NCBI GenBank assembly: GCA_002682825.1
Contig: NOKP01000001.1
Coordinates: 1,328,464-1,392,463, forward strand
Origin: Neonectria sp. B-13
Lineage: Eukaryota; Ascomycota; Sordariomycetes; Hypocreales; Nectriaceae
Direction: 5' to 3'
Length of the DNA: 64,000 bases
In this document: in pieces, positions 21,614 to 33,319 of the stretch
Layout: the number at the start of each line of letters is the position of its first letter
How positions within the stretch are numbered: position 1 is the first letter of the stretch
Position numbers and translations under genes: made by a program
The notes under the pieces: generated by a model
Seen by the model: the letters and a program-made list of their open reading frames with translations, nothing else
Told to the model about the DNA's origin: nothing
Databases searched by the model: none

Positions 21614-24600
21614 GATGGGTTATAATGCGAATCTGGCGTAAATGCACTCTCAAGTTGCCGAATCCCGTTGCGTTGAGGCTTTGCTCCAAATATGCGATGA
21701 GATGCGAAGGCGGACTGTGGACTGCGGGCAGCGGGGTTGATATGGACGTCGAACAACTGATGATGGGGGGCACTTCGGTCCGGTTCGGGCGAGAAGCCGA
21801 GTAGTCTTTGCTACTGCGGAGCTCGCCTCTTCCTAGCCCAGAGCGATATCAGACGGAGGACATTGCCGTAGCCCGCCGGATCTCAGCAAGGAGTTTTCTA
21901 CGTCGCCTTAAACATCGCGGGGCTAGACCCTTTTTCTGCGACTCTTTTTTCTGTTCAATTGAGGCTCCGGCCGACGGAGGTGGTTGCGTGACGTAACGTC
22001 CGGCGCCGAGGCCGGGACGGGCGGGCCTCAGACCCGGCCGTCACCTCCACCAGGCGGCGGCACGGAGCCCAGGTGTCGCCATCCCTCGGGGCCATGCATG
22101 GCGGGCAGCTATCTATGCTTATCCTCGTCTATAGCAGGGCTGAAGGTCGGAGACTCCATCCGAAGCGCCAAATGGATGGACGTCGGGATGAAATATCCTT
22201 GCTACTTTCTGCACTGCACCGCACCGCACTGCATCAAGACTTGCCACCCGGGCCCAGCTTTTCCCCATCTCCATCCACACGACAAGGTTGGGGATCCCAA
22301 GACTGAGGAGAAGGAAGAAGGAGGAAGAAAAGAAAAAGAAAGTAAAGCCCTCCTGGCTGCGTCCTGCATGCTTTCAAAGCTCCCGGGGCCTGCAGTCTGC
22401 AGTGCAGTCGACCGATCGACCAACCGACACCACGGCCATTTCTGCTACTGTACGGACTAGTACTTTCAAACCAGGCCGCGCGGGCCTGGGCCTGGTCTGG
22501 GCTGTGGCGTCTGGTCCCAGGCATCCGGCTGCAACAATCTCACCTTCCTTGAAGCCCGTCCCAGACTGTCGGGTCGAGCATACCGCAATTGAGCAACGCG
22601 ATTGGGGAGTTGGCCATGGGGGCGGGCGGCGGGCTTGCGTCCAGTGGTACGGCCGTTGGTAGCAAGTGCAAGTGTGTCACCTATGTGCTATGTGTCGTCC
22701 GGACTCAGGTCCCTTGTCGCACCGGCTTTGACAAGTCCGACCTTGCCTGGGTCGAATGGCAGGACGTTTGCCTCCCAACCCCGCGAGACGGGTGATGAGT
22801 CGCAGCCAAGTAATTATATCATGGAACATGCAACCTCCTTGAGGGCTTGGGGGAATTGGCTCGGCATGTATTGCCAAGCCAAGGGGCCAGCCAGGAGAGA
22901 TGAAACACAGCCACTCGAGTAGTTGAAGTTAGTTTTCGACCTGTTTGTCTGCCCGACGAATGATACAGGGAGATGAATTGGCGCGCAACGCGACTATCAC
23001 ACTTCCCGGCGCTCCCGACACCAACACCAACAAAACAACACGGCATCTTCATTTTGCTTCGCAACGCCACAAGCAAGCAACAAACATAGCGCCGAGTACT
23101 TCGTCCTTCGCCCTTCGCAGAGCTATCCACCCAGTACCAAATGATGGCAAAGCAATCCAAAGCATGGGCATGGGCATCGGACTTCAGAACCACAGACGCA
23201 CCTCCATCACCAACACCTCACTGTATTCGTACTAGACCCCATCAATGGAAATCCTCGAGGCCATCTGCAAGCCCGTCTCCGTTCGGATCCACAACCACCT
23301 TTGCCGCGAAGGTGAATGGGGCCGCATCCGTACCGACGTACATGTATTCGTACAACAACTGTACAGAGTACGAATACACGCCTCGCAAGGTCTGTTTCAA
23401 AGTTCGTCTTGTGATGAGACACATATCTCACGGCTAATTGTGTAATTACATGGTAGCACGTGGGCCGGAGACGATGCGGATGAAACCTGGCTCTAATTGC
23501 TTTTGTCCTCCTCTAAGCAGGTTTGTTGCACTTTAGACCTTTGGTGCACTGTACTTCTTCTGTTGATGCACTGTATGTTGGTCCATTGCACGTCGTTGGT
23601 GATGACGATTATTTCTGAAGGCTCATCAAGCGCCAGCCACATTTCTGGACGTCATCCACCCTTCCTTCCTTCATTCAGTAGATGAGACGATGCTCAGGGG
23701 GTTTGGCCCATGGCGCTGATTCTCCCCAGAGGCCAACGCGGAGCGGGAAGCCACCAACCACCTGCTTCTCCCTCCGCCATCCGCCCGCCATCCGCCCGCC
23801 ATCCATCCATTCCGCACTCCACAACCCGGCTCCGCACTTTGCCCCGGCCCTGAGGCTTGAGCTGGCTGGCGGGATGTGACCGTGCTCGTCCGAACCGTCA
23901 GAGTCAGACCAATTCCAAATCACACAGACACAGAGACGCAGATACGAATACTCAATCCAAATGTGCCCATCGTCAGCGCCTCGGGGAGTCAGGGACCACA
24001 GCCCCTCCTCCGGTCGCGGGAACATGGGGGGCTCATCAGGTCGTCATCGGGCATCAACATCATCACCATCCCGCAGAACAACCACACACATGCCCACACA
24101 CGCACACACACTCGCACTTACCGACAGACACACGCGCGCGTACACACTGGCAAGCAGGAGGACAACACAGCAAAGGACAGCTCAACGCGCAGGGCCCGTA
24201 TGTAGGTGAGGCCGGCAAAAACGCACGCACGCAAGAAACACACCGCCATGCACTGAGTAGCGACCTGCATCGTCCAGTCCGCAAGGCGGACGAAGGAACC
24301 GTTGGGCGACGACAACCGCCGTGCGACCTGCATCACCTTTGCATCTGCATCAGCTCCGCACACAGCGCCTGAGCCGACCGCTGGTCATGGTGGTGCGTCA
24401 GTGCATGGCTGCTTGCATTGCTGGCAACAGATGCGTCGGGGATCCTGCATGAACCGGGCCCGGCCATGCTCCTCCCGGCGAACGACGGGCAGCACAGACG
24501 AAACGATGCAGGTTCTGCGTATGTGCGTGCCTGCTCGGGGTAGCGCCGGTACTCAGCGGCCAGGGCAGACCAGCACATCACCAGCCAGGCGAGGGACGAC

Positions 24601-27600
24601 GACAGGGCTAGGGCGTATTAGTTGCAGGACGCAATGCATGCCATATGTACATGCGGTCACTGGCTAGCTGGTATTCCGGCCGGTTGTTGGCTGATTGCCC
24701 GCCCTGACCGCTGGGATGTCGTGGTCACGGGAGGCCCAAGGCCAATGATCGCCGCTGCTAGACCAGGGGGACTCGTTTGCGAACCTTTGAGCGCGGCCAC
24801 TCGAGATCACGCTGATCGTCTCACTACCCTTAGGCGGACGGACGGGCTGTGGGGTTTGATTAAGTAGGGCGACGGCTTTGGACAAGTTGGATGGAGGACC
24901 GAGGATGGCGGATCGAGACGAGGTGAGGCGAGAGGAAACAAGAAGGATCGAGTAGCCATGCGAGAGCAAACGGCGGCTAATTAATAAACATGATTGCGGC
25001 AGTAGCTGGAGAACCCAAGTTAGCTCAGCGGGGGACGTAGTACGTGCGGACCACATGCCTACACGACATGCCCCGCGGGTGATTTGAGCGAGCAACGACC
25101 AAATATTGCTAGGGACGGGCCGGTCTGACGACGGGGATGAGTGCGTGCGTGCTGGCTCGATTCGGACGTCGTCCAGAGCTGGAGCTACAACAGGCAAGGC
25201 ACCTCAAGCGGTGCACCCAGAGAGTCCCGGCACGAGTCCCGCTGGTAAGGATCTCGCCTGTTGACTCCAGAGATTGCTTATTTACTGCCGTCATCTCTCG
25301 TCTCATCTGGTCTCACCTGTCTCCCATGCTCGGATCCTCGTTAGGACCAGGACTGGGACCAGGTTCGTCGACATGTAGCCATGTCCCGTCGTATTGGATG
25401 CAGGGGCCCAGAGGCACGTCACCGTAGAGTACTTTATCCATCACATCTTCACAGGCGTCAACCTGTGTACCTGGGGATCTGGGCGGAATCACCAGGAGCC
25501 ACCTACCCCCTTGCTACCGAGACCGCCACTGGGGGCTTCACGGACGCCATTTCCAGTCCGCTCCAACTTTGACATGTCTCCAAGCAACGCGTTCCAGTTC
25601 CATCAAAATCACCGCCGGGGGCTGATATCGATTATCATGCTACAGCATGTGTATGAGGCGTATCCCGCTCAGGATTGCATCGGCAAGCTGACAGCCCCCC
25701 CACCGCCATCACTACCTGCCGCTCTTCCTGGGGACTTCTCATTTGGCAAAGAGGCTTATGAGAAAAGATTCGCCGCGCTAGGAGATGCTAGTCGACGAGG
25801 CCGGGCTGCTGGACCCGATAGAAACGGGGTCTGGGTCTTATTCTTGGTTAGCAGTGTCTAGACCTGCGGCAGCTATCAATGCCAAACACGCCCCGTCCCG
25901 TTCATGGAATGGGTGGCTGTTGACGAAAACTCGTGGCTGGACCAGCTGCTGGGGCTTGGGCTTGGGCATCCCGTCCACGCCTTGGTGTGATTGATATGGC
26001 AAGCCACCCGTCGTCAAATTTGTGCTGTTTGACCCTGTTCGCGTTGCTGCCGCCCTCACAGACGACTAATTTCGCTGCGCTTGAAGCTTCATTTCCTCGT
26101 CAGCTCGTGACCGGCACGGCGGGCGTGGCAACGTCACCTCATCCCAGCCTGTACCGAGCCACTCACGCGATGGTCGCGTACGTCTATCAACCCCAATCCC
26201 CGTCGAACCAGGCTCTCAAAGCTGTCACTATTTCCAAACTTCTCGGGCCTGTTTGTCTGCGCTTGCTCGCTCCGCCGTGGCCATGGGGCCGGTGCTGTCG
26301 GACCACAAGCTGGCCCTTCCCCTCCAGCAAACCCGTGTCGGACCCGTCACAAGCAGCGCACCTACCTACAGTCTGGACAGGCAGAACCACATCCAAACTA
26401 TTATTAGTCGCACTTTGTGATGCTCATGGGAGGGATGACGATGGAGGCAGAAGCGGTGCCTGAGTAGGTTTTGGGTGGTTCGCCGCGGCAATGCTCAATA
26501 AGGCCGGGCGTTGACGCCAGTCGTTCGCGACAGCTCTTGCTCGCACGGGACTGATTGGTGGTGAGCCGGAGGGCGTGATCCCGCTCCCGCCGCCAGATCA
26601 TACAGTAGTCTGCCACGATCGGGTCTGTTCGCCTCGCGCGTGACATGCGTAATGCCATGGGTTGTACACCGATGCAAAAACTCCCTAGGCCTTGGCTCCA
26701 ACCATTGTGCCGGAACGGGCGCCTGGTGCGTGCCAGCGAGTGCTTCGTCGACGACGCGATGCAGGAATAGTCGAGCCGCTAGGCACAATTGTCGTGGGAG
26801 CGGTTGCATATTGGCCGCAGCGGGCCTTGCAGCTCCACCACCAGGGGTACTGCCCCAGCCGACCCTAGACTGCATGCTAGACTGCATACCGTGGCCCGTC
26901 AAACTGTCGTGTTTTTCGATGTGCCTGCGAGACGGGGTTCCTCAGTAGCGTCGATGCATGCACACCCCTCGGCCATGCTGCCGCATATCGCCGCTCGATT
27001 GATTCACAACGAGAAGAGAGAGGCCATGTCGAGAATCGTGTTCCACAAGAGAAGGCGATTCCTGTGAGAACACGTGCGTCAACCCCATCGCATACGGCCA
27101 CCGCGCGCTTGTCGCCCAACTCGGCATGTCGAATTGTCGAATGGGGGTTGCAGCCAAAATGATTCAGAGGGTGTACGAGTACTTCGCACCGCGAGCTGTA
27201 CAGCACAGCAACATAACGGTGGAGGCTTATCCTGGGACCGAGTCCCAGCGGCGCATGATCAGGCAAGACAGCTATTAAGATTCTGTAAGAAAGACGGTGC
27301 AAGGATGTGTTCAGTGAGAACCTGGTGGTGGTCGAAGCGTTACTCAAAGCAGATGTGAAATGACGGCAGATGCCAACCGAGGCGAGTATTGTGCTTTTCT
27401 TTTCTTTTCTTTTCTTGCTTGACACCAGGGACAGACGAGACTTGTTTCTGTCAGTACTTGGCTGCGCAACAGGGCTGCTACCGGCCAGGACAGCGAATGT
27501 CGAGCAGAGGTTCCGCACTTCCGCTGCTTGTGCGATGGTCTTGTGTCTGGCAGCTCATCAGACAAGAAAGCTTGACATGAGGTACCCAGGCTTGCGGCAG

Positions 27601-30600
27601 GCAAATTCCTTGGCTTGGCAAGCTAGGTGCATGTTCTTAATTATGGCGCAGAGATGCTGGCTCGGTGCTGAGAGCAAGCTTAGGGATGAAGAAATTGTCC
27701 GCCTCAGGCATGGACGAAGTCTGCACCTCATGAAGAAAGAGCCCCTGGAGGCAGCAACTGCGTCATATGGGTGTGGATGAACTGAGCATCTGCTTGCTTG
27801 CTTGCGTACGTACGTGGCCACGTGCGAACGGGTTAACTAAGTGTAGGTAGGTACCCCATGATAAATGCGTTTGTGAGGGCAGAAGGTCCTTTCTCATGTG
27901 CCCTTGTTCGTCCTTAGGATAGGATCCCCTCAGGCACCAACTGCAAAGCCAATACGTCAACGGCGCACCTCACAATTGCATTATAAGGGGAAAGCAGACT
28001 CTCAAAGCAAAGAAAAGCCTTGCTGCAAGACTCGCCTAGAATGTGACGCTCTGAGGACCTGCCGCCAGACCCTCCGAAACTGCGAAACGTGGGAAGCTTG
28101 TCATTCCAACACGCCCCCCGTGCGTAACACCTGCAGCTCTGCCATCCTCGCTCTGCGTCACCCACCACCCACCCACACGTCCAAAAGGCAAGACATCATT
28201 CTGCCCCATGTGGTTATCGGCGGTTTTTCTTTTCTTCTTTGGCCCACGAACGTGCAACAGTGAGTGTCTCAACTCTACAGAGCCGCCACGAGACTTGCCA
28301 CTTCTGTCGACATTGCACCTTGGAGATGGACATACATGAGCTGCTACATGGCACTGTAGTAGACCCAGAGCTTGAGAGTCAGAGCTCCCAAGCTAAGCTA
28401 CGACGACAGCTTTCGTGCTGGACATGATAGGCGGGTGGTGTAGACTATGTTCCTTGGATCGCCAGGAGAGGGCGTGGAAAGTGAGATTTGACCAGGACCG
28501 CAGCATCAGCCATTCAGTGATCCAGCCATCAAGCCATCCCGCCTACCCACCATTCCCGTGGATGCCGATGCGGCGATGCCATGCTCTCACCATGGTGTTA
28601 TGCCCTGCCGTGCCATGCTACTCGTCGGTTCTGCCCGTCCCCCCTCCTCTGAACTAGCTCTATGCTCGTGCTGCCGGCAGCATCGGGTGCTGTGCCTGGG
28701 AAGGCAGCCGGTCCGCGACGATGGTGCAGCCACGACTACATTTGGCTTTCATCCCCATCGTCATCCCGACCTGGAATCTTGCAGATGCTGTCGACGTCTC
28801 ATCCACACGCACGCCAGCAGCCCAACCGAACCCACATGCTCAACCTACCAGAGAGCACCAGGAAGCTCCCTTACTCTGTAGAGGTAAGCCCAGGAAGGAG
28901 CAGGAAGTGGACCAGCGAGCCGGGCTCTAACTTGGCCACTCACAGCGCGCATGCGGCCTGGGGCGGAACCGGGGTCAATCCAGCGCCAGCCGGGGCCCGC
29001 ACCACCCAAACCCACGGACACGGTGCGGTGCGTCAGGACGATCATTCTTTTTCTTCCATGTACCCCGTCGTCTCCAGCCAAGCGGCTTGCTCGTCGTCAG
29101 TTGTTTCTTGTCGTCTCTTCTCTCTCTCTCTCTCTCCCTCGCAAGCCGCGACGCTCGTTGCTTTTTGGCCTTCCCGAGGGGGCGGTCATTTGGGCCACAA
29201 CCATCTAGACCTCTTTCAACTTAGGCCATGTCCACATCGCGCCAACAAGTCGCACTCATAACGCATACCGCATACCGCATGACGGGTTTCCTGCTCCCGT
29301 CCAGGGCCCAGGACTGAGGTGCGTTCGTTGGCAACCCTCCCTCTGCATTCTGCATCGAGGAGGTATTGAGAGATGCAGCACGTTCGAGGCCGCCGAGGTA
29401 TATCGCATGTGTACCCAACCCAACCTACCTCGTGCGTGTGCGTGAGCGTGTGCGTGTGTGCGAATGGATTGGGCCCTGTCCGTCCCCAGGCTCCGTGGCC
29501 CACGACCCACGGCCAGCGCAGCGCTGCGAGCGTCTTGGTCTGTTCTGCACTGGTGGCGCCCCATTGACCGCCTCGGTCGTTGCTCCCCGTCCCTTGAGCC
29601 CGCCGGCTTCGGGGCTAGGGCAATGGGGTGGCGGTGTCGCTCATGGCCAACCTCACAAGGGCGCTAGCAACTTGATGGCTCTCCAGTGCTGCTCAGGGCG
29701 GTCGCCTCGCGGGTATCCATCCCCTTGGTTCCGAGGCTCTAGCTCGAGCCCCGATTCTGACCTTTGAGTAGATCGTCGACATCATCCATGGACCATACCG
29801 TAGCCCGTACGGAGTACTTCGTACATAGTACACAGCTGTCGGGGAGCTGATGCCGCCGGCTGCCCTAGCACCATGAAGACTACACCGACTGCCACAGGGG
29901 GAAACAAGAAGCACTTGACACATGACGGCAAAGCTACAGTAGCTCCCCCGGCCCCCGGAACCCTCTTCGCACCCTACCCGTCTAAGCCCTGTTATAGGCT
30001 TGGCACCGCGGAGACTTGGGACCAGGGGACAGTATGGGGCGCCGGACAACCTGGTACTTGCGCGCTGGCAGCCAGCTGGTTCCTGGTCGACTTGGCGCGA
30101 CCCCCGGTCAACACGTTAAAGGATCGTCCATAGCTTTAGCCCCAGCTCGGGCGACTGGTCCCGACTTTCCTGGGCATGCCATGGCTCAAGCCCTGGTCAA
30201 AGGCTCCCCAAGTGAGTGACCTGGCGGAACCTCGAGAGGTCGAGACGACCTTTGCAACCAGGCCCCCCGCCCCTTTTGGAGCTTGATAAGAGACCAGTGC
30301 GGGAGTAGCCCTCTTGCAAGCCCTGCATGGCAAATAAAGAGTAATAACACACAGTGTGGCTGGTCCCATAAAGACCCAGCTGCTGGGTCTCTTCGGCATT
30401 CTTACCAGGGTCTGCTTTTTGTTGGCGTTCCCAGAGCACTTGAGCGGCATCTCACTACGTACATCACTTGCTTGTTGGACCCAGTGCTTCGTTCATCTTC
30501 TACCTCTTGTCACTTCTTCTCCTTCACTTGCTTTGCACAAGTCTCGCCGTTCGAGGTTGACAAGTCCCCTCGTCCGCCTCCGTCTCCTACCAACCGTTGG

Positions 30601-31186
30601 TAACAACTCGTTTATTGGGCAGCAACCCCTCCCCCCAGCACCACCGATCTTGCTTCACTCTTTTGCCGTTAGCCCTGTCGTCCTAGCTTGAAGCCTCCTC
30701 GTCAACAACAGGACTCGACTCGTCAAAGCCGGAAGCCGTCAAGGCCAATTATTAGAATTGCGAGGCGAGCGGGTTGCTTTCTTTGGCTGGTACTTCTCGA
30801 ACCCACCTGTTATTTGGCGCTCCACGTCCGCCTGGCCATTCACAACGACAGGACTCGACTTGACGAGTTTGATTTGCCGGTCATATCCTGCATCTCATCC
30901 CCCTGTCACCAAATACAGGTTGTTTGGCAGCCACCACTTACGCCGCGTATCATTGTTGATGACGAAGCTGGACTGTATCGAGCTCTGTCCCCTTTCTGGT
31001 AGCTCAAGAACGCGCTCGTATCAAACCCATCGTGGCAAAGACTGCCGCGCTGCCTCAGCTTATTGATCACCAGCCAGCCACACCTCGGGGTTCCGACTGA
31101 CTGGACGTGATCAGCCTTTGGATATCGTTTCCCTCGTTCCGACGAAAGTGACCCCGGCTATATCGACTGGGGTTACCTGAGCCCTG
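21614..31186. other. Gene desert upstream of the bZIP gene
   Basis: About 9.6 kb in which I find no credible protein gene or RNA gene. Open frames reach about 200 codons (26877-27518, minus) but have erratic composition, overlap others, and lack domains. The DNA is GC-rich, with many short simple repeats and pyrimidine tracts. The last 600 bp (30600-31186) is CT-rich and is probably the promoter and leader of the bZIP gene. A long non-coding transcript or extended regulatory region is possible but is not shown by the sequence. Confidence 0.5.
24081..24148 (+). repeat. CA-rich imperfect microsatellite
   Basis: Interrupted CA/CGCA dinucleotide tract. Similar alternating purine-pyrimidine tracts lie at 29431-29462, 43091-43128 and 48435-48480, all in the gene-free parts of the window. 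Confidence 0.8.
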
Positions 31187-31633
31187 GTGCCTGGATCGAT
31201 CCCGTTGCAACTCGAGCAAAGAAGACCACAGGAACAACCGGACAACTTCTCAACTCTGGACATTTTCTCTTCTTCGAAACTCTCACCTACCGTCTCCTCC
31301 TTTAACAGCTCCGCTCCTCATTGGGACTGTTTGGGTATCAATCCCCAGCTAGTCCCCAGTCACAACACACCACCCAACCTGGCGATCCAGTCGGTAGGCC
31401 TGTGGCCACAGGCACAGCCAAATCAGGGCAGCCCCAGCCCTGCCGGAACCGACTCAACCGGCGCAACACCGAATTCCCCACGAACTCCTTCAAGTCCCAC
31501 CTGGCCGCCGCAGAGCTTTTCCCTTGACCAGTCCGCCACGGTCAAGGACACCAACCAGCCGTCGTTGCCTGGAGCTGGGGAGGGTCGATGTGCCGGTCCC
31601 CGTGGCCAGGAGTGCGTTGGCGATCAGGCCCAG

Positions 31634-33319
31634 ATGTCACAGGGAGGACCTGCGTCTCGCCATGCCTCACGCCGCTCCTCGAGGTCCCCTGTCGACGACG
31701 ATCCAGTCTCGCCGTCGTCAATGAGGTACGGAAAGCCCGGCAGTCGTGACATGCGACAGGACTCAGGCGGCGTGCCTCGCACAAATGGCGAAGGCAGAAG
31801 TCAACAAGTTCCTCCGAGGACTCTAGGTGTACACAATATCCTCAACCCATCCGAACCGCGGCGTCTAGGGCCAGGGGACAACCACAGTCTCCCCCAAATG
31901 TCGCGACCACCAGAAGCCGAGATTCCCACGTCAACTCCTGGCCCCTTCAGAGCAACCCGGCCCTTCTCGACAGCCCAGCCTGCCTCCTTATCACTCCCAG
32001 GGACACCAGTGGGCGCGATGACACCCCTAGGCGGCCCATTTTCCGAACGCAACTCTCCCACGACCACGTTCCCCTTCCCTGCCATACCCAATCCAAGAAG
32101 AAAGCTCAGCCCAAGACCTCCACGAGCCATGAGCCTAAGCCATGGACGGGCATCTCACCAGAACGTGGATACTCGTCCTCCTCCCCTTCCAAGCATGCCT
32201 CAAACTAAGCGACCTTACGAAAGTGACGTTCCCGACGAACACCGATCACAGATCCGCGGGCAGCACCATCCTCTAGGAATGCCTTCGGGTCTCGCCGGCG
32301 GGCTCCAGAACCCTTCGAGGACACACTCCCAGCCGATGATACAATCGCCAGGTCGGCATACGCATCATCAGGTTTTACCCACCAATAACCCTCCAGCTCA
32401 TCACCAACCACCCATGTCCCCGCAAACGCCTTTCCATCCTGGAATGCAACAAGGCCGATCTTACTCGACCGCACCTCCCAACAACGAGGGGGCACCGCCT
32501 TGGACTGAAATGATACGGAGGCACGGCATGGGAGGAGCGATGGTTGGGGCTGAGGGACAGCAAGCTTTTATGACACTCCCAGGAAGCGATACTCCGATCC
32601 CCGTGCAAGTAGACTACTCCCAAGCGTCGAAGAAGGCAGATGAGAAGAGGCAACGAAACGCGGTGGCATCGACGAGGCACCGGAGGAAAAAGAAAATCAT
32701 ACAAGAGGAAAACACCAAACAGTTGCAGGAGCTCCGGGACGAGAGACGAGCGTTGGAAGTCAAAGTCGAAGAACTAATCCTACAGCGGGACTTTTACCGA
32801 GACGATCGAAACCGGCTTCGAGATATCGTATCGCAAACACCAGGAATCAGCGCGTTGGCTGCTGGGCCCTCGAGTCCCGCTTCTGCCAGAAGCAGCTCCT
32901 ATGCAGAAAGAAGCCCTTTGATGTCGGCCCCACACCCATCAATGTCATCGCAATATCCAGGCGAATCCTCGTCGGCCGAGCGACCAGCACAACGCCGCAG
33001 AACAGACGATCACCCCGATTTCTCCATGCCGATATACGGTGTCCCTGGAGGCATGCATCCGGGTGCGTCTCCAGGTGCGCTACCACCGATGCAAGCTCCA
33101 TCGTACGGCGCTCCATCACGACCGACGTCAGCAACATCGTCGACCGGTGGCGAAAGACTACCGCCCTTGCGATCGATGGAGGGCCCTCCACCCCCTGGAC
33201 TTGGACCAGGGCACGTGCAAGAGCAGGATCCTCGAACTGGCCAGTGGGTTTCAGTACAACCACGCCCGCAGGAGACGGGATGGGCAACGCGGAGGCCTCC
33301 CGAAGGCCCAACGAGATGA
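31634..33319 (+). CDS. bZIP transcription factor
   Basis: DNA-binding regulator expected in the nucleus. From the first ATG at 31634 the protein has 561 residues. Residues 1-330 are Ser/Pro/Gln-rich and probably disordered. The bZIP domain starts near 330: the basic region DEKRQRNAVASTRHRRKKK has the invariant Asn at 342, and a leucine-zipper-like coil with heptads in ELRDERRALEVKVEELI follows. The C-terminal third is Pro/Gly/Ser-rich. The frame is open for a further 149 codons upstream, back to TGA at 31178-31180, without an ATG. Peptides there (FSTLDIF, HWDCLG) look coding, so the true start is probably in an upstream exon I could not place, and this start is provisional. The basic region resembles fungal Gcn4/Cys3-type factors, but I cannot name the orthologue. 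Confidence 0.8.
   Translation: MSQGGPASRHASRRSSRSPVDDDPVSPSSMRYGKPGSRDMRQDSGGVPRTNGEGRSQQVPPRTLGVHNILNPSEPRRLGPGDNHSLPQMSRPPEAEIPTSTPGPFRATRPFSTAQPASLSLPGTPVGAMTPLGGPFSERNSPTTTFPFPAIPNPRRKLSPRPPRAMSLSHGRASHQNVDTRPPPLPSMPQTKRPYESDVPDEHRSQIRGQHHPLGMPSGLAGGLQNPSRTHSQPMIQSPGRHTHHQVLPTNNPPAHHQPPMSPQTPFHPGMQQGRSYSTAPPNNEGAPPWTEMIRRHGMGGAMVGAEGQQAFMTLPGSDTPIPVQVDYSQASKKADEKRQRNAVASTRHRRKKKIIQEENTKQLQELRDERRALEVKVEELILQRDFYRDDRNRLRDIVSQTPGISALAAGPSSPASARSSSYAERSPLMSAPHPSMSSQYPGESSSAERPAQRRRTDDHPDFSMPIYGVPGGMHPGASPGALPPMQAPSYGAPSRPTSATSSTGGERLPPLRSMEGPPPPGLGPGHVQEQDPRTGQWVSVQPRPQETGWATRRPPEGPTR

Noticed and set aside
24081..24148. CA tracts as telomere-like or CRISPR-like arrays
   Set aside because: They are simple dinucleotide tracts without spacers or TTAGGG units.
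26877..27518. 213-codon minus-strand frame
   Set aside because: No domain-like segments, and it overlaps several other open frames of similar quality.
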